54,514 nt of DNA from positions 1 to 54,514 of the forward strand of contig JAHBMJ010000183.1 in the NCBI GenBank assembly GCA_018398765.1, written 5' to 3'. Positions 11,726 to 26,453 of this stretch are shown in pieces. This stretch comes from Chromera velia. Its lineage: Eukaryota; Sar; Chromeraceae. A program made the translations under genes and the position numbers. Below the pieces are notes generated by a model. The model was not told the origin of the DNA. It was given only the letters and a program-made list of their open reading frames with translations, and did not search any database. Positions within the stretch are counted from its first letter, which is position 1. Each line of letters starts with the position of its first letter.

Positions 11726-11998
11726 CAGAGAGAGAGAGACAGAGAGAGAGACAGAGAGAGAGAATAGAAGAAAACAGAGAGAGAGAGAGAGACGCACCCA
11801 CCGAGTCGTGTGTGTTCACGAAACTCCGCATTTCGTCTGAAGCGAGAGGTCCGTGTATTCTTTTCTTCATGGGTTTGGCGGGCGCCTCTGCCTGCACCTT
11901 CGCCTGGAGTTTGTAGTACTCGAGTCTGTTCTGCGTGAACAAAGGCAGCCACTGATTCTTCATCGGGTCGTAGATGTCGAAGGGTCCTGGGCAACCGC
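10214..11998 (-). other. giant gene last two exons: Trp/Cys-rich C-terminus
   Basis: Exon 11998-11802 ([24 protein letters not shown]) joins in phase 0 to terminal exon 11167-10214 (317 aa). The terminal exon contains [14 protein letters not shown], a Cys/Trp patch ([20 protein letters not shown], then [15 protein letters not shown]) and [17 protein letters not shown], ending in a polar tail. No TM and no GPI-like hydrophobic end is seen, so the protein may be secreted or held only by the N-terminal anchor. Family unknown. Confidence 0.65.
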
Positions 11999-14900
11999 CT
12001 GCATTCATCCATCGATCGATCGATCGATAAGCCACGGAGTGATTTTGTGCCTATACAAGACTCGATGGAGATATACATATATGTGTATAGAATAAGAAGA
12101 AAGACATGAGAAACTCCCAATTCTTTAATTCAGATTCTTCATCGAGTCGTGAAGATTACACGCAGAGACCGAGCAATCGCCCTAGCGAGTCTTAAGAAGG
12201 ACCTGGAGCTAGGCCTAACTTGTGGAAACAAAAACGCAGAATCCATGCGGGGTGTCAGTCAAAGAGGGAGGGCACTTTGGGTGACGGGGGAAAAGCGAGA
12301 GCAAGAAAATACAGACACACAGCTCTCATAGAGAAACGGTCATGGTCGAGAGAGAGCAACTGCGTGCGTCAAACAGAAGTCGGCCGGGGGATGAGAGGGA
12401 TGAAACGAAGGGAATATGGACGAAGTGGAACGACAACATGTCTTGTATCGGAGAAATAAGACAGAACGAAGAAAGAAAGAAACCAATTGCATCAGAGAAG
12501 GAAGAAGATGAAGAGGAAGAAGAAACAAACGACTCACGATCGCACTGAAAAGGAAGCTCGGACCATCTCCCGTCGTTGCACTGGACAGTTCCAACCTGCA
12601 ATCGCCCATCCATCCATTCACGCTTCCAACCGTCCATCCACTCTTCTTTCTTTGCATCGCCACTCGCACTCCCTTTTGCTCTTATTGCAGCTGCTGCGAT
12701 CTGTCATTTTTCTCTCCGTCTGCCTGTTTGTCTACTCGCGTTTCCAATAGACATAGCCTCACGGACATCGGGCCAAAAAGCCGCTTTTGCAACTAAGGGC
12801 AGAGTGTCTTAATTGTTCTTACGGATCGTTTCGCGTGTCATTTCTGTCTGCACCTTTTCCTACAATCTGCCTCTGTTAATACAATCACGCACCCAGTATT
12901 GTCTGAGTGAAAAAATAAATCAAGCAGAGTTGACCGACCGACCGACCGACCGACCGTATCAAAATGGTTCTGCTCGAAGTGGAAGGAATCCATTTGCCTC
13001 CAAACAGGCGAGAAACCCTTGCCGGTGTTGCAGGTGACGATATGCAGGTCGCCGTGCTGCAGTCAGGAGAGGAGTTAGGGGGCGCACAGACAGAGAGAGA
13101 GGGATATCTGATTGTGCCATAGTCGTCTTTTTTGAAACGACTCCACGCGCATACCAGAGATTTCCCCTCCACACTTCATATTCACACGTACATGTTCCCC
13201 ATGTACGGGTATGTATCCACCAGATACACAAAAAGAGCCAATGTACTGACGCGAATGTGTCCTAACTTCCCCTTTTTCTTCCTGATTGCCTGACCAGACG
13301 TGCGCGGTCGAGCATGTCCTCGTCGCCTATGATGGGCCCCCCGAGGGGGTCGAAGGCCGCCGGGTTGTTCCTAAGGATGCTCCTGACGATCTTGTAGGGA
13401 GAATTGTCGTTCTTCGTGCATTGCCGCTCTGCACACTTGTAGATCTGCGTGTCCATCTGCACGCACGTTTGCAGACAGACAGAGAGAGACAGGCAGTGAG
13501 GGAGGGAGGGATGAAGCACAGAGAAGAAAAAGACGACTTACAAGTGAAGACTCTGCAGATGAAATGACAGGACACGGAGCATTCAACGCCCTCCAAAAAA
13601 CAGGGAGCCTGCTCTCGACAGAATCTGCACACCGTCTATTGAAAATGTTCTCCTACAAGCATATTGCCGAGCTGGCTGTGTGTTTCAAATGGTTGGCCAA
13701 TTTTCCCTTGCTGCCCACTCTTCTGCGACACATGCAGAAAAGCAAAAGAAAAATGGGAGAGGGGTGAAATCAAGGAACTTTTCGTTTAGCGTGTCAGAAA
13801 GAATCTCCTCTCATTTTCGACACTTGAAGCCGCTTACTCTTTTGCTCTGCATTTTTGAGCTAGCTGTTTCTCTCTCTACCTTTTCTCGCCGTGGACACTC
13901 ATGCACGTACTTACTTTTGACTTTGAAGTCATTCTGTTGGTCTTGGAGGGCGGCTTGAAACCCTTTTCCTTCGCTTCTTTGTGGAGACTGTTGAGCTGCG
14001 CTTGCTCTGCCCTGATCTTTGACTCGTCTTTCCCTTGGTCAAAATCCTCTTGGTCTTTGATCGCGTCCTCCCATTCGGCTGCGGCATCAAATTCATTCGT
14101 TCATTCATTCATTCATTCATTCATTCAGTCAGTCAGTCAGTCAGTCAGTCATTCAGTCAGTCATTCAATCAGTCAGTCAGTCAGTCAGTCAGGCAGTCAG
14201 GAAGTCAGGCAGTCAGGCAGCCAGGCAGTCAGTCAGTCAGTCAGTCAGTCAGTCTGTTTATTTGTTTGTTTGGGTGTACACATTCTTTCGTTCGTTTGGT
14301 CTGGGTGTGTGTCTGTGTCTGTGACACACTCCATGCACAGCATTCTGCGTTAGCGTCTATGTCGTCGCTCCTGTCTTTCTCTGTTGTGTGTGATTGTACG
14401 TTCATTCTTATTGGATGGCATACGTACGCGGATGGGGCACTGACACTTCTCTCACATGAGGGCACGTTTTGTCTACTTGGGAGAGCTAGAACATTCCTCT
14501 CTCTCTAGGCAAGGCATTCTTTTTTGTATTTCTCGCTGTGTAGCCAGACTAACTGACACGCTGAGTATCTTGAGAGGGCCTTGTTGCAAGGAGAGTGGGC
14601 GTTCTGGGTGTGGTAGTCGATGCATTTGTTCCTCAAAACGGCCGTGTAGGTGGGATTACACCGCCCTGCACGCCACACAGACACTCATAACACAAAGGGG
14701 AATAAAAGAAAATGCTTCTATATTGAGACTGAGGCACTCGTACAGAACACCCGTGTCTGGTCAGTGAAAGAGAAAAGAGGTCTGTCCGTAAACAGACGGA
14801 TCGAGGGGGGACACATCGATGGATGGACAGGACGGCAAGGGTGTTCATGCGTCATTGAGCTTTCTGTGTATGAACACCAAGGGGACTCAAGCAGCTGTGG

Positions 14901-15723
14901 AGAGATGAAATCAGTAATGAAAGCAGGACTCCAACCTTTCTGAGGCTCGGAACACAGAAAGAAGCACAACTCCCTCCCTCGATCCAAACTGACTGAGGCA
15001 GAGAAGAGAAGCCGGACTCCAGTGCCCATCCAGACAAGTGACCTCCTCGAATAGACTGATGTCATGCCGCACCTGCAGGCAGGGAGGCACCATTGGTCGG
15101 TCAACAGAATGACGAGCTAAAAGAAGAAGTCAATCGTCTGAAATATAAGGTCCTCACGACCAAGATGTCCTCTCATGTGGAATGATTGCAATCTGGTGAA
15201 CATGTGTGTGTACCGTTTTTTTCCACAATCAGAATCAAAGATTCGCACTTCTTCTTTCCTTGTGCGCGCGCCTTTTCAGCCAGAGGTCTCCAAAATACAC
15301 CCATTAACGAATGCAGATCAATGACCATGCAATCTTACCAACCATCTGTCTAGCGGCAGCAGGGAAAAATCCACTACGCCTGTTCGTGTCACCCTTGCAC
15401 CTCAACAGTCGCGTTGTGCCATGAAGCACCTCGGGAAAGCTCTTCCCAGTCTCCTCCTGCATGAATCAAGAGAATGCATGCACAGTTTTTTGAACTTTCT
15501 TTTGGGTCTTTTTGGCGTCTTGGTTGCCTTCGCGTGAGTCGGAGCACACATTTTGCGCGTTGATTTGCTCTTGTTCATAGCAATTTATCTCAAAAGATGC
15601 ATGCACACCTGAATAGATGGAGAGATGAGTCAGTGAAAAGGCACACACAAGAGTGCATATCTAAGAATGAACGAAAACTCACAGGCCTTTCTTCCGTGCA
15701 GCGGAACATCAATTGCAAGCATG

Positions 15724-15760
<37 letters not shown>

Positions 15761-18700
15761 ACAGACAGAGATCTTCCTGCACACACGCACACACACACAC
15801 ACACAATCACAGACAGAGACAGAGACAGAGACAGAGAGGCAGACAGTCGCACCGTGAGGTCATCTCCTTTTGGTTCCACCAAATGATTGGTCTGGTACAC
15901 TGCGACGCGGGAGCTGTCGGGTATGTACTCCGGACAAAGCTCTGCATGCAGACACAAAGGGAATCAAGAGTTGACTCGATGCCTTCAATCCACACGTTGG
16001 GTATCGAGTGCGCCCTCGATCGGGTTCACAACTTTCAACAAGAAGCTGGCCGAACATAAAGGGAACGGAAGGTGGCCAACAGGAAAGAAGAGAGGGCAGA
16101 AAGAGTGTGACGGTCTGCAACGGGCCTCACTCGCACACAATGAATTCTCCCATGAATTGATCGTCTGCTTCTGAAAACGACGTACTGCAAGATGGAAGAT
16201 CATGACAAAATGAATTGTGCCGAGCGACTTACGCGATTCACCGTTCAGGGCATTCAACTGCTGTATCGATATCTCGACTGACTTCTGCAGACCATGGTAG
16301 ACCCAATCCACCTGCCCCCATTGCAGACGAGTCTGTCCTTCCAGGGTTCCCCTTCGACTTTCGGATAGAAGGTCTTTTGGACCTCCACGGCTCCATTGTT
16401 CTCCACAGTCATCTGACGGCAATCATCGAATGAATCAAGGGATTCATTTTTTTATTTGTAAACAGACGTGACAAAGGCGCACAAATAAAGGGAGACAGAA
16501 TGTAGAGAAAGACATGGAAATGCGCAAAAAGTGCACATCAAACACAGAGCATGCCAGTGAAAATCGACAAAGAGACAGGCAAATGCTTCCACCCCTCTTC
16601 TCCTAAATGAAATCTCTTACCGGTCCGTAGCCAGGTTTGCATTTCAGTGTCGCTGTCGCTCCTGCTTTAAGATACTCCTCCATCTCGCCATACAGATCAT
16701 ACTCGAGTTCATATTCCTGCATGCAGTTCATTTGATTGTGTACGCAAGTGTACCGAACCATGCAAGAGACTTGAACAGGCGGTGTGCACAAATGAATGAA
16801 GAGATCCACATGATGCACATAGAGAGACTTTCCTGCAATCTGTCTGGGTGATCGATCTTCAGTTAAAAAACAAGGTAGGAGAATAGAGCAATCATTTTGT
16901 GCATCCGCACACAAAGAGACTGAGGGAGGCGTGGGGGAACCCAGGTGGCAAAGAGGCTCCAAAGGAAGACATCAACACAACGACTCAACCGACCAACCTT
17001 CGAATCCACAAGGTGATGAATACCCTCGTCTTCCTCAAAAAACTGGCAAGACTCTGCAAACAATTCAGATAGGGGACAAGCACAGTGTCCTCACTTGCGA
17101 GGGCTGGTGTCATTTGATATCTGGTGAAAGGCTTATCTTGGCTGCGTTATCATTCCTGGAGCAAGGCAACGAAACAAACACTAGAAGATTAACTACTGCG
17201 TCCCGTCCTTTTCTCCCCTCACCAGCTTGAGTATTCACATCCATCAGACACACAAAGAGATGGACTGACTGTCGCAAGCGATTGAGGGAAACTCCCACCG
17301 TCCGTGAATGCAGGTCAACTCCTCGGTGGCGTTCCAAATTGAACTTCTAGAGGAGTACCGACTGTCGATGTTGCACCGAATCTGCAAACGGCCACACGAT
17401 CAATCACGAAAAAACGTGAGCGCACTCACGGCATCCACACCCACAGCATTCATTTTTATTCACAACGTTCTTTTTACTGTGCATCAAAATGAATGAATGA
17501 ATGAATGAATGAATGAGAGCTCACTCACGGCGTCCACACCCACAGACGCTTGTATACACAAGAAACATGTCTTTCACCGACGGCACCCACGGACAGAAAA
17601 AAAAAAAACAAGAGAGAAGCAGAAGGAGAGGATGAGTACAAGGCGGAGAACACGAACAGGAGTTTATGCGAGGGACAGAGAGAAAAACGGGAACAGCAAT
17701 AGAAAAAAAGACTTCCTTCCTCTTTCCGACCGACCTCGACTTTGCTTCCATGGGGGGCTGTGAGTCCCCTTCTCCACTCGATGTCGTCTGGCACAATCAT
17801 TTTGAGTTTGTGAAGTTTCGGATTGAAGTTTCGCCATTGGGTTTCGAAGGGAGGGCACTTGGCTGCACAAACCATGTATGATCGGTAGTACCGATCCATT
17901 GAAGTTTGCTTCACAGACACACGCGCACACACGGAGAGTGAGAGAGAAAGTCAGAGATCCAATTCTCAATATTCAGGCGGACACGTTTCCTTTGTGCGGC
18001 GACGGTGGACAACCCTTTCCTCTCATTGCCTTCTTTTGCTCTTCCTCCCTGTATGCATGCATCTGTGTTTAAGTAGGGGAAAGCAAAGTCGAATAAACTC
18101 CAAAGAAAAAACGAATCAAAAGAATTCACCCCCTCGAGATCCACTCCCCTTACCATTCCATTCCATTACGCGCACGCGCGCGCGCGCGTGTGTGTGTGTG
18201 TGTGTGTGTGTGCACTATGGGAGCAAGAAACAACAGAAGAATGAATTAGCACGAGCTCCTCTCCCCCCCGCTCCCGTTTCTTCCCCTCCCCTCCTCACAC
18301 ACCCATGCACTCCCCTCACCATTGCATTGCAAATCGACTCTTTGCATCATGCCGTTGTTGCACGAGATTTGAACGTTCGAAGGAGAGATGGCCCCGGCAG
18401 ACTGCCCATACCCAGCGGCGCACATCACGTTGACGGTGTGGCCGTGCCGGAGTCCGGTGGGGAACTCTAGCGCCAGGCTGACGGCATGCAGGCGAGCAGG
18501 CAGACAACGGCAAGCAGCATGCACAAACGCTTTAAGCAGAGATGGAGGAAAGAATGAGTCCAGGAAAGAAAAGAAGAACGTGGCAGGCACACGTACATGG
18601 AAATGCAAAGCGACCTCCATTTCACAATTAGACATACACAGTTGAAGGCAGATGGATGGAAGGAAGGGCAACATCTCAATTCAAGCTTTCGCTGCAAATA

Positions 18701-18988
18701 GGTCATCCTCTAGCTGTGGGAGTTGCATTGTCTTTTTCTCTTTCGCCTTTAGTGGAGTGTTTTTCGCACCTCGACACACCGATGGGCACTGCGCAATTGA
18801 GCAAGCAAGCGATCAAATAAGCAAAACTTTGCCTGAGAGTGATGAACTGATGAGTGTTTTTGTGGCAGATCAAGAAAGGGCCTGACAAACGAACCGCGCA
18901 AGTGAGGGGAAGTACTCGTAGCCGAGGCCCTTGGAGACTGGAAGAGGGCACCTTCCTGTACAGACACACAGACACACACAAAAGAATG

Positions 18989-19029
<41 letters not shown>

Positions 19030-20072
19030 ACACACAGAGAGAGAGAGAGAGAGACTGACTGTAGCAGACGATTCTTCTGTCCATCCAGACCCCGTGGATG
19101 CACTCCAGAATCTCATGGTCGAACATCACAGGTGTGCCGTCTGCCAGGGCAGCAGTCGAGAGTTGCTCCTCGCACCTCACGTTGACCATCGACCTTTCCT
19201 GTGTGGTCCCCCCAATCCGCGTGTAGATGTACCCCTCTTCCTGTCTGGAGAACTCGGGACACTTGGCTGCATGCGGAAATAATTATATGAATGAAGCGGG
19301 GCACGAAGAACACGAAAGGCTCTGTGCATAGAAATCAGAACACTAAGGCAAACCGAGGTAAGTCAAAAGCGTCGAGAGACAGCGAAAGAAAAATTGTTTG
19401 CGGCCTGGCGTGCAAAATTCATGCTTTGTGCCGAACCTGAACGCATCTTCTCTCTCTAGCTTTCATGTATGCACTGTTGCAAGTTATCCGACATGTAGTA
19501 CATGGAAAGGCGCCCGTTTCGGCCGAAAGGAATACAAAAAGACAGACACAGGGAGAGAGGGACAGCTTTACGAACAGAAAAGCGAATGGAATCAGAGACA
19601 AGCTTGTGGAAAGAAGCCCCGCGACGTACCTCTACAGAAGATGGAGACCTTCTGAAAGGCGCCATTGAGACACACATTTATTTTCATGCAGAATACAGAA
19701 GAATGCAGAAAAAGAGACGTACCTCTACAGAAGATGGAGACCTTCTGAAAGGCGCCATTGAGACACGAGAGCACTTGAACGTTCTCCCTGTCCAAAGGCT
19801 CCGCGTCGTCTCTGCACTCTACGCGCACCATCCCCCCTGGCTTTGTGGCCTCCTCTACCGTCCCGACAGTTCGAACAATGTACCGCCCTCCCATTTTCAC
19901 CACATCTTGTCTGAGTCCATCTAGGTTGCAGGGGGCTGCAGGGAGACAAGCAGGCAGGCAGGAAGGAAATGAAAGGAAAAGAGGAGACATACATTTGCAT
20001 CATCTGGAATTTCCATCACAGATGAGAGAAGAAGCAAAACCTCAAAAAAGAATCAAAAGGAAAGCGAAGGGA

Positions 20073-20107
<35 letters not shown>

Positions 20108-23100
20108 CGCTGACTGACGGTGGCATCGCAACAGCGGCATGCTGAACGTTCCCCATCTGCACTTCATCTCCCCCATGTTCTCCTCGTTGGCCGTTCCTGG
20201 AACCGGGAAGGTGCCGTCCTCGCACTTCACGTTCAAATCGACCCCATGGGACATCGGCAGGCCCCTCCACTGCATCTCTGGCCCTGTGTTTTCGTATCCC
20301 ACAACGCGCATGTGGGACTTTGAGTGGATTGGCACATCCTCTGGCCGGCAGTCCTCTGTAGGCAGGCAGGAGGCAGATCATCCGAGAGGTCGATAAGTGA
20401 GTGGAATGATTTGCAGGGAACGAGGTCAATATGGAACAAGGGGGCGGTTTGTGGGAAATGCAAGAAAGAATCTGTAAGTGGAGAAATGAGAACCATCAAG
20501 ATGCAATGTATGTATAAGAGAGGAGGAGGGCTAGGAGCAGGGTGAGAAAATTCGCGAGCTTGCGTGTAAGTCAAATGGAAAGGGCGAAGGACACACGCAC
20601 CTGCGCAGACAAGCCAGAGCTTTGAGAATTCGCCGTCGTCGCAGAGGACGGGAGAGGGCTCCGATCCACTCGAAGGACGCCAGCCGTCCGCGCACTCGAC
20701 GTACATCTTGCTTCCATGCGGAATGCGGGCACTGTTGAGGGACACGCGAGGGGGGGTCTCCGTGAGGTTATAGCCCCAAGGGGGGAAGTAGAGGCGGGGG
20801 TCATCATCCGGTCCTGTCGCCTTCTTCTGTTGGATGCAGGACTCTGCAGAGGTAGGGGGAGAAGCAATTTTGCGTGCGTTAATGAACTGTTTTGTTTTCA
20901 GCTTGTACACACAAAGGTTCGCATGGAGCTGTGCCACAGCTGCACAGACGTCGCATCGTCTTCTCTTCTTCGGTGTAGGAAGAGTGGGAAAAGAGGAACA
21001 GAAAATGAATGGCTTTGAAAAGCATTAGAGACGAAAGAGGACGAAGATAGAACGAATCCGCTGGCCATACAGTACCGGAGCAGGCAACAGGGCAAGGTCG
21101 AGAAAAAGAGACAAAAAGTGCTTAAAGCCTCGCAAACAGAGAGAGAGACACATGCAGACTAACTCTTGCACTGAAGGTCAAAACGCATCCACGCGCCGTC
21201 TTCACAAAGCGCAACGCCCGTTTTTTCTTTCGTGATAGGATGCTGGAAGTTCGTCTCATTGCAGACGACGCGGAGGGCGTGACCGTGATGTGCCGTCTCG
21301 TTTGGCCCCACAGGATTCTCAATCACGTATCTGCAGACATCAAAATCAGAAATAACGAGACGAAGAATGATTTTCAGTCACTTCGCCACTATGCATTTCC
21401 ACACAAAGACCGGTCTTTAGTAAATGGCTATAGAAAGTAGGGGAAGTCGTGTCCAAGAAGAGAAGCGTATGGAAAAATGTTCACGGAAAAGAGGAGGGAG
21501 AAAAGCCTGGACGACTCAGAAAGAAGAGGACGGAGACCGGAAAGTGGAAGGCAAATTTACGACGAATCCAAAAGGCAAAAAAGAAACAAAAGGAAAGAAC
21601 AAGAAAGACCCCCCGGAAAGCCACAGACAAACAAACCTGTTGTTTCGGATGTCGTCTGGGAGCATCTTGAAATCCGGGCAGTCCTCTGCAGATAGAGAGA
21701 GAGAATGTGTAAACGCATTTTATTTCATACAAAAAAAAAAAGAATTCCGGGAAGTCCTCTGCAGATAGGGAGAGAGAATGTGTGAAAAGGAGAAACAAAT
21801 CTCAATGTACACAAGCAAGAATGGCCTGGGGATACGAGAACACATGAGAAGCGCAGGCGGTTTCGTCGGGATAAAGCTGGACTGATTGAAGCTCCTTGAA
21901 TCCGGTTGAAGAGGCAAATGTGGAAACAAAATGGTTCAGCTGGTTATCCATGAGAAAGTTGGCGAGGAACCAGGATGGGGCAAGTCAGTTCTTGTGAGGA
22001 GGGGGGAAAACCTTTATTGGAAATGATGCACTATGCGTGTATCCACTGTCACGATTCAATCCGACCCCACTGTTGCCAACGAGCATCGACAATTTGAGTA
22101 CTTACATGCATACCTATACAAGCACACGCTCACATTTTTGTGTGTGCAAGCAAATGAACACACATTGCTGTAAACACCATCAGACGCACTCACTGACTCT
22201 TGCAGACAAGTGTCAAAGGTTCCCACTCTCCGTCTGAGCACGTGAGCGTCTGTTGCTGCGCCACCTTCCCCGTGAGGCTTTTGGGTCCCTCCACTCCGTA
22301 GTGGCCCTCCGTGCACATGACCTTGATGCTGTCTCCGTGCTGCGCGCCTGCGTGGTCCTTGCTGAGTTGGTATCTCACGAGGTCGGGGGCAGGCATTTTG
22401 TTGCATCCTCCTGCACAAATACATCCATCGTGGAATGAAGGGGGGGGGTGCTTTCAATGGTCATGGTTGGGGTGACCTGTCCGGCTGGAAGTTCGGATTG
22501 AGTGCAAAATAAAAGGTCCTTATGACTTGCTTCCGTAAAAAGAGGCCTCTTGGGGAAGTGTGCATGTTGGTGCGCTCTATTTTCAGCATTTCCGCGCAAA
22601 AGAAGGGAAAATGTATGTAAATTTCCACTTGCGTTTTCCAGTGCATCTCAGAAACACTTCAGGAAAGTGCTTGCAATGAGGCAAGAAAGGCCACAAGAAC
22701 ACGAAAAGAACAAAAACAAAAAGGGAAAAGAACCACTCTATTTCCGTTTGTCTGCTTGCTCGCTCGTTACAAAACCGAAAATGTTACGACTGTTTCTCTC
22801 TGTCTGTATAGCTTTCATTTCCTCTTCCCCAGAAGAAGAAAACCCGACTGACTCATGCAGAGGAGCGTCAACGGTGAGAACATTCCATTGACGCACGCAA
22901 CCTGCGCAGTGTTGTACCCCGTGTCTTCCGGTTTGGACTCCTTACACCCCTTTCCCCCGTCGCACTTGACAGGGGAGAACCCTGCTTCGGTGTCACACTG
23001 GAACCTCCAAACCGCTCCGTGGGAGGTGTACGGTCTGTTCGGGTTGCTGCCGTCGTGCACAAGCTCGCGACTGTACCCTCTTCTTGCATTGGGCAGGTCA

Positions 23101-26100
23101 CCCTCGGCGCAATCGCCTGCAATGCGAAAGAAGAGGAAAGGGAAAATGCTTATTCTGGGAGGCAACAGACAATTAAGGGAAAAAAGGGGACAAGGGCGAA
23201 AGAAAGGAAAGAGTGGAAGAAGGGAGAAGGAGATGGATGTGAAAAAGAAGAGGAAAGGAGGGAGTCAAAAAAAGAAAGCAGGACGGAATGACACAAGCGA
23301 GGAAAGCAGCATATTAGGTAGCAAGGCTTCGCACTCTCACTAACGTCGGCAGATGAGGGTCCGTGCCGTCCACAATCCGTTGACGCATCGCACCACCTGC
23401 ACGCGTTCCTCTGTGGCTGATGAGGCCCTGTCTGCGCAGGTGATTTCTCTTTCATTGCCGTGTTCTGTCCCCCTGCCCTTCACCGAGTACTCTGGGAAAT
23501 GTTCCAGCTCTGTGTACTCTGGACACAGCGCTGCAAGAAAACGAAATTATCAGAAAGGTTATTGTGTTGCCTTCTCTTTCATTCACAAAAAAGGGAAAGA
23601 ACAAGGAGCAAGGATGCATCAAAAACATGGAAGACTCAGAAACACAGGCGCCTCCCTAACCAACACACGCATTCATAGTCTCGACTGAATGGGTGGAAAT
23701 CGGAACAACAAACTGCGACAAGCTACCACCATAAGACGTGGTAGTCTCAGTGCAGATATAAATCGGTTCAACGATTAAGTCTAATGTTTACAGAAAGTCG
23801 AATGAAAAGGAACTTACGAGCGCAGGCCAGCGTCCTAGCAGACCATTCCCCCTCAATGCATCGAAGAACGTCAACTGCTGCTGCTTCGTTGGCCACCTCT
23901 GCATCCTCCCCCTCGCCCTGTAGGGACAAGCAAAGGTTGACATGCAGCGTTTGATCTTCGGTGGGTCTCTTCCTCGCTCTTCCTTTTTTGCATCCCTTCC
24001 TTTTGTTTTGTCTCTTCTCTTTTTTCTCTTTTCTTTTTTCTGCTTTTCTTGTCTTCTTTCCGTCTCCGCGCCTCTTGCACAAAGAAAAAGAGAACACAAA
24101 AAAAGGCAGGGAGCAAGCAAAGATAGGGGCGGTCCCATCTGACAGTTTTCTTTTCCATTCCCGCCCTATACTCAGTCTCCTTCTTTCTGAAACCTCCAGC
24201 GACCAGAGAAACGCAGAATGCTAGAAGTAAGGCAACGACGTGTCAAATGGCCCACGTAATTGATCTGTGTCTCTTCTTTTTTGTTCTGTTCATGGCTGCC
24301 TCCCCATTGTCCCCCTCACCCACCTGCAGGAGACTCGAGGAGGAGAAGTTTGCTGCACACACAATGTTGGCCTCTGCGCCCGGATCAAATTTGAGACGGT
24401 CTTTCATTTCCATTGCCGGTGTGAAGGTCTCCTTGCCGGGATCCCGGAAGGCGACCTCGTAGGCTGGACTGCTGAGAATGTCCATGATGTCTTCACGGGA
24501 ACAGACCTCTGCAGGCAGGCAGGCAAGGAGAAGGAAATTGTTGCATACGTGCACAAATGCAGCTATTTGAATATATATGTGTGTGTGCGCGCGCGTGTAC
24601 GCGCGCGTGCGTGTGGATGCAGGAGTGTACGCAATGTCTCGATTTTTGTGCTTTCTGTTGGATACAGGGATGGATGAAGTCCAAAAAAAGATTGAGCACC
24701 GTTCTCCACATCTAAACATGCGTCTGAATCACCCGACGCCCCTCCGTTACTCTGCGGTTGTCTAAGTTTGGCTGTGACAGCTGTCTGTCTTTTCCATGTG
24801 GCCGCATAAGAGCCGTCCATGCACCTTCCTGGAGAAAGGAGAGAGAGACTGACTTTCACATGTGAGGAGCAGTGAAGAGAAGAATGAGAGCTCGACTCTG
24901 TCTGCCTGCTGGAGGTCTGGGTCACCCAAGCAGCTGATCTGCTGCTCCTTCCCGATCTCGCTCTCGATTGCTCGGAAACCCTTCTTTTTGTTGCACCTGC
25001 ACACATGAACACATAAACATGGTTGTATACGTACATGAAAAACACAGAGAGACATACCCATGAACGAGGACTAACATGCACCCCCCCACGTGTACACGTA
25101 ATTTCTGTATTGCACACACACGCATGTACACATGCAGTGGGGTAAACCTCCACGAGCACGCACTCGCATACACCCACCCACACGAGACATTCAAAAATAC
25201 ACGCTCACACACATATATTCAAAGAGGTCACCACATGCGAAGAAAAGTAAATCTGAAAGGGCCTATGCTTCAAGTGTTTATTATGAAACCGCAAAAAACA
25301 AAATCCAGTTGATCGCATATTTTGTCTGTTGTATCTTTCAGTACTCGTATTTGTCAGCTCGACTTTCAGGCACCTTATCCCCGTCTGTGTTTCTTTGAAC
25401 ACCTTCCCCTCTCTCGATCTGCAGCTGACTTGACGTTAATCTTCGTTCCATAAGAGATCTCTCGAGGCAGAGATCCGGCAATGGTCTTTCCCTCCGTGTC
25501 GGTCATCTGGGGGATGTAGGGGCCGTGGCAGCCCGATCCGTCAGGCATGGGGTCGCATAATTTTGCGTAGAGGTCCGTTGTCGGGCAGTTCTCTGCAGTG
25601 TGGAATTTGAAAGAGAGCAGAGATGGGCAGGCAGGCAGACAGGGACGTATGAGATTGGCTGGACTGCCGCAACACAAAAGAACTCCAGCGGGTAACACGA
25701 GAAGGTTTTTGAAGAACGACGACGGATCTCTATCCAGACATGCCTGGCTGGCTTTTCTTTGCAAGAACAAAAACAAGGTCGTTCGATGATTTGTCGCATC
25801 ACTTGGATCCCGGACTCAGTGGAAGTCTCCACAAAGGTTCCTAGAGTGCTATCTTTTCTTTTCCCTTCTGCTGGTCTCCTTTTTCTTTTTCTTTTAGAAC
25901 AGCATGATATGGAATGCTGGTCAAAGATCCTATTTGCCAGACTGCTGACTCACTGACGTTTGCACACGAGCGTCTGCAGTGACCATTCTCCGTCGATGCA
26001 GAGAAGCTTCTCTTTCCGAGAGACCCCCACAGGGCTATATCCAACCTTGCAGCTGATCTCACGAAACGCGTCGGCACCGAAACCAGAGTCCTGCCCACCA

Positions 26101-26419
26101 GATATGTTGTACGCCTTTTTGTCGTCCAACGAGAACATTGGACAACGACCTGCTCGGAGCGACAAAGAAGGAAATTCGAATATTGAGAAAAACACACAAA
26201 TATAAATTGGCCCGTCCTTCGCAGGAGATCAGGAATCCTGCCTAACGCGTCATCGAAACAACAAAGAAAAAGGCAGGCGCTCATGAGAAACAGATTCACT
26301 GAAGAACGAAGATCACACTCGCAGTTGGAAGAAACGAAGTATCGATCCTCCTTACGACCCAACAAACGTGGGCAGACAGTTGACCTCAAGAATATTCCTG
26401 CATCTGATTCATGGACGTG

Positions 26420-26453
<34 letters not shown>

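Noticed and set aside
11284..12120. Minus-strand frame rich in LSLSLS and CVCVCV resembling membrane segments
   Set aside because: It is translated (CT)n and (GT)n intron sequence between two verified exons.
17521..17560. Short exon candidate GTGTGGACGCC|GTGAGT (minus)
   Set aside because: Exons 17862-17735 and 17381-17270 join directly in phase 0 to complete a sushi core ([13 protein letters not shown]); the candidate is part of the intronic duplication.
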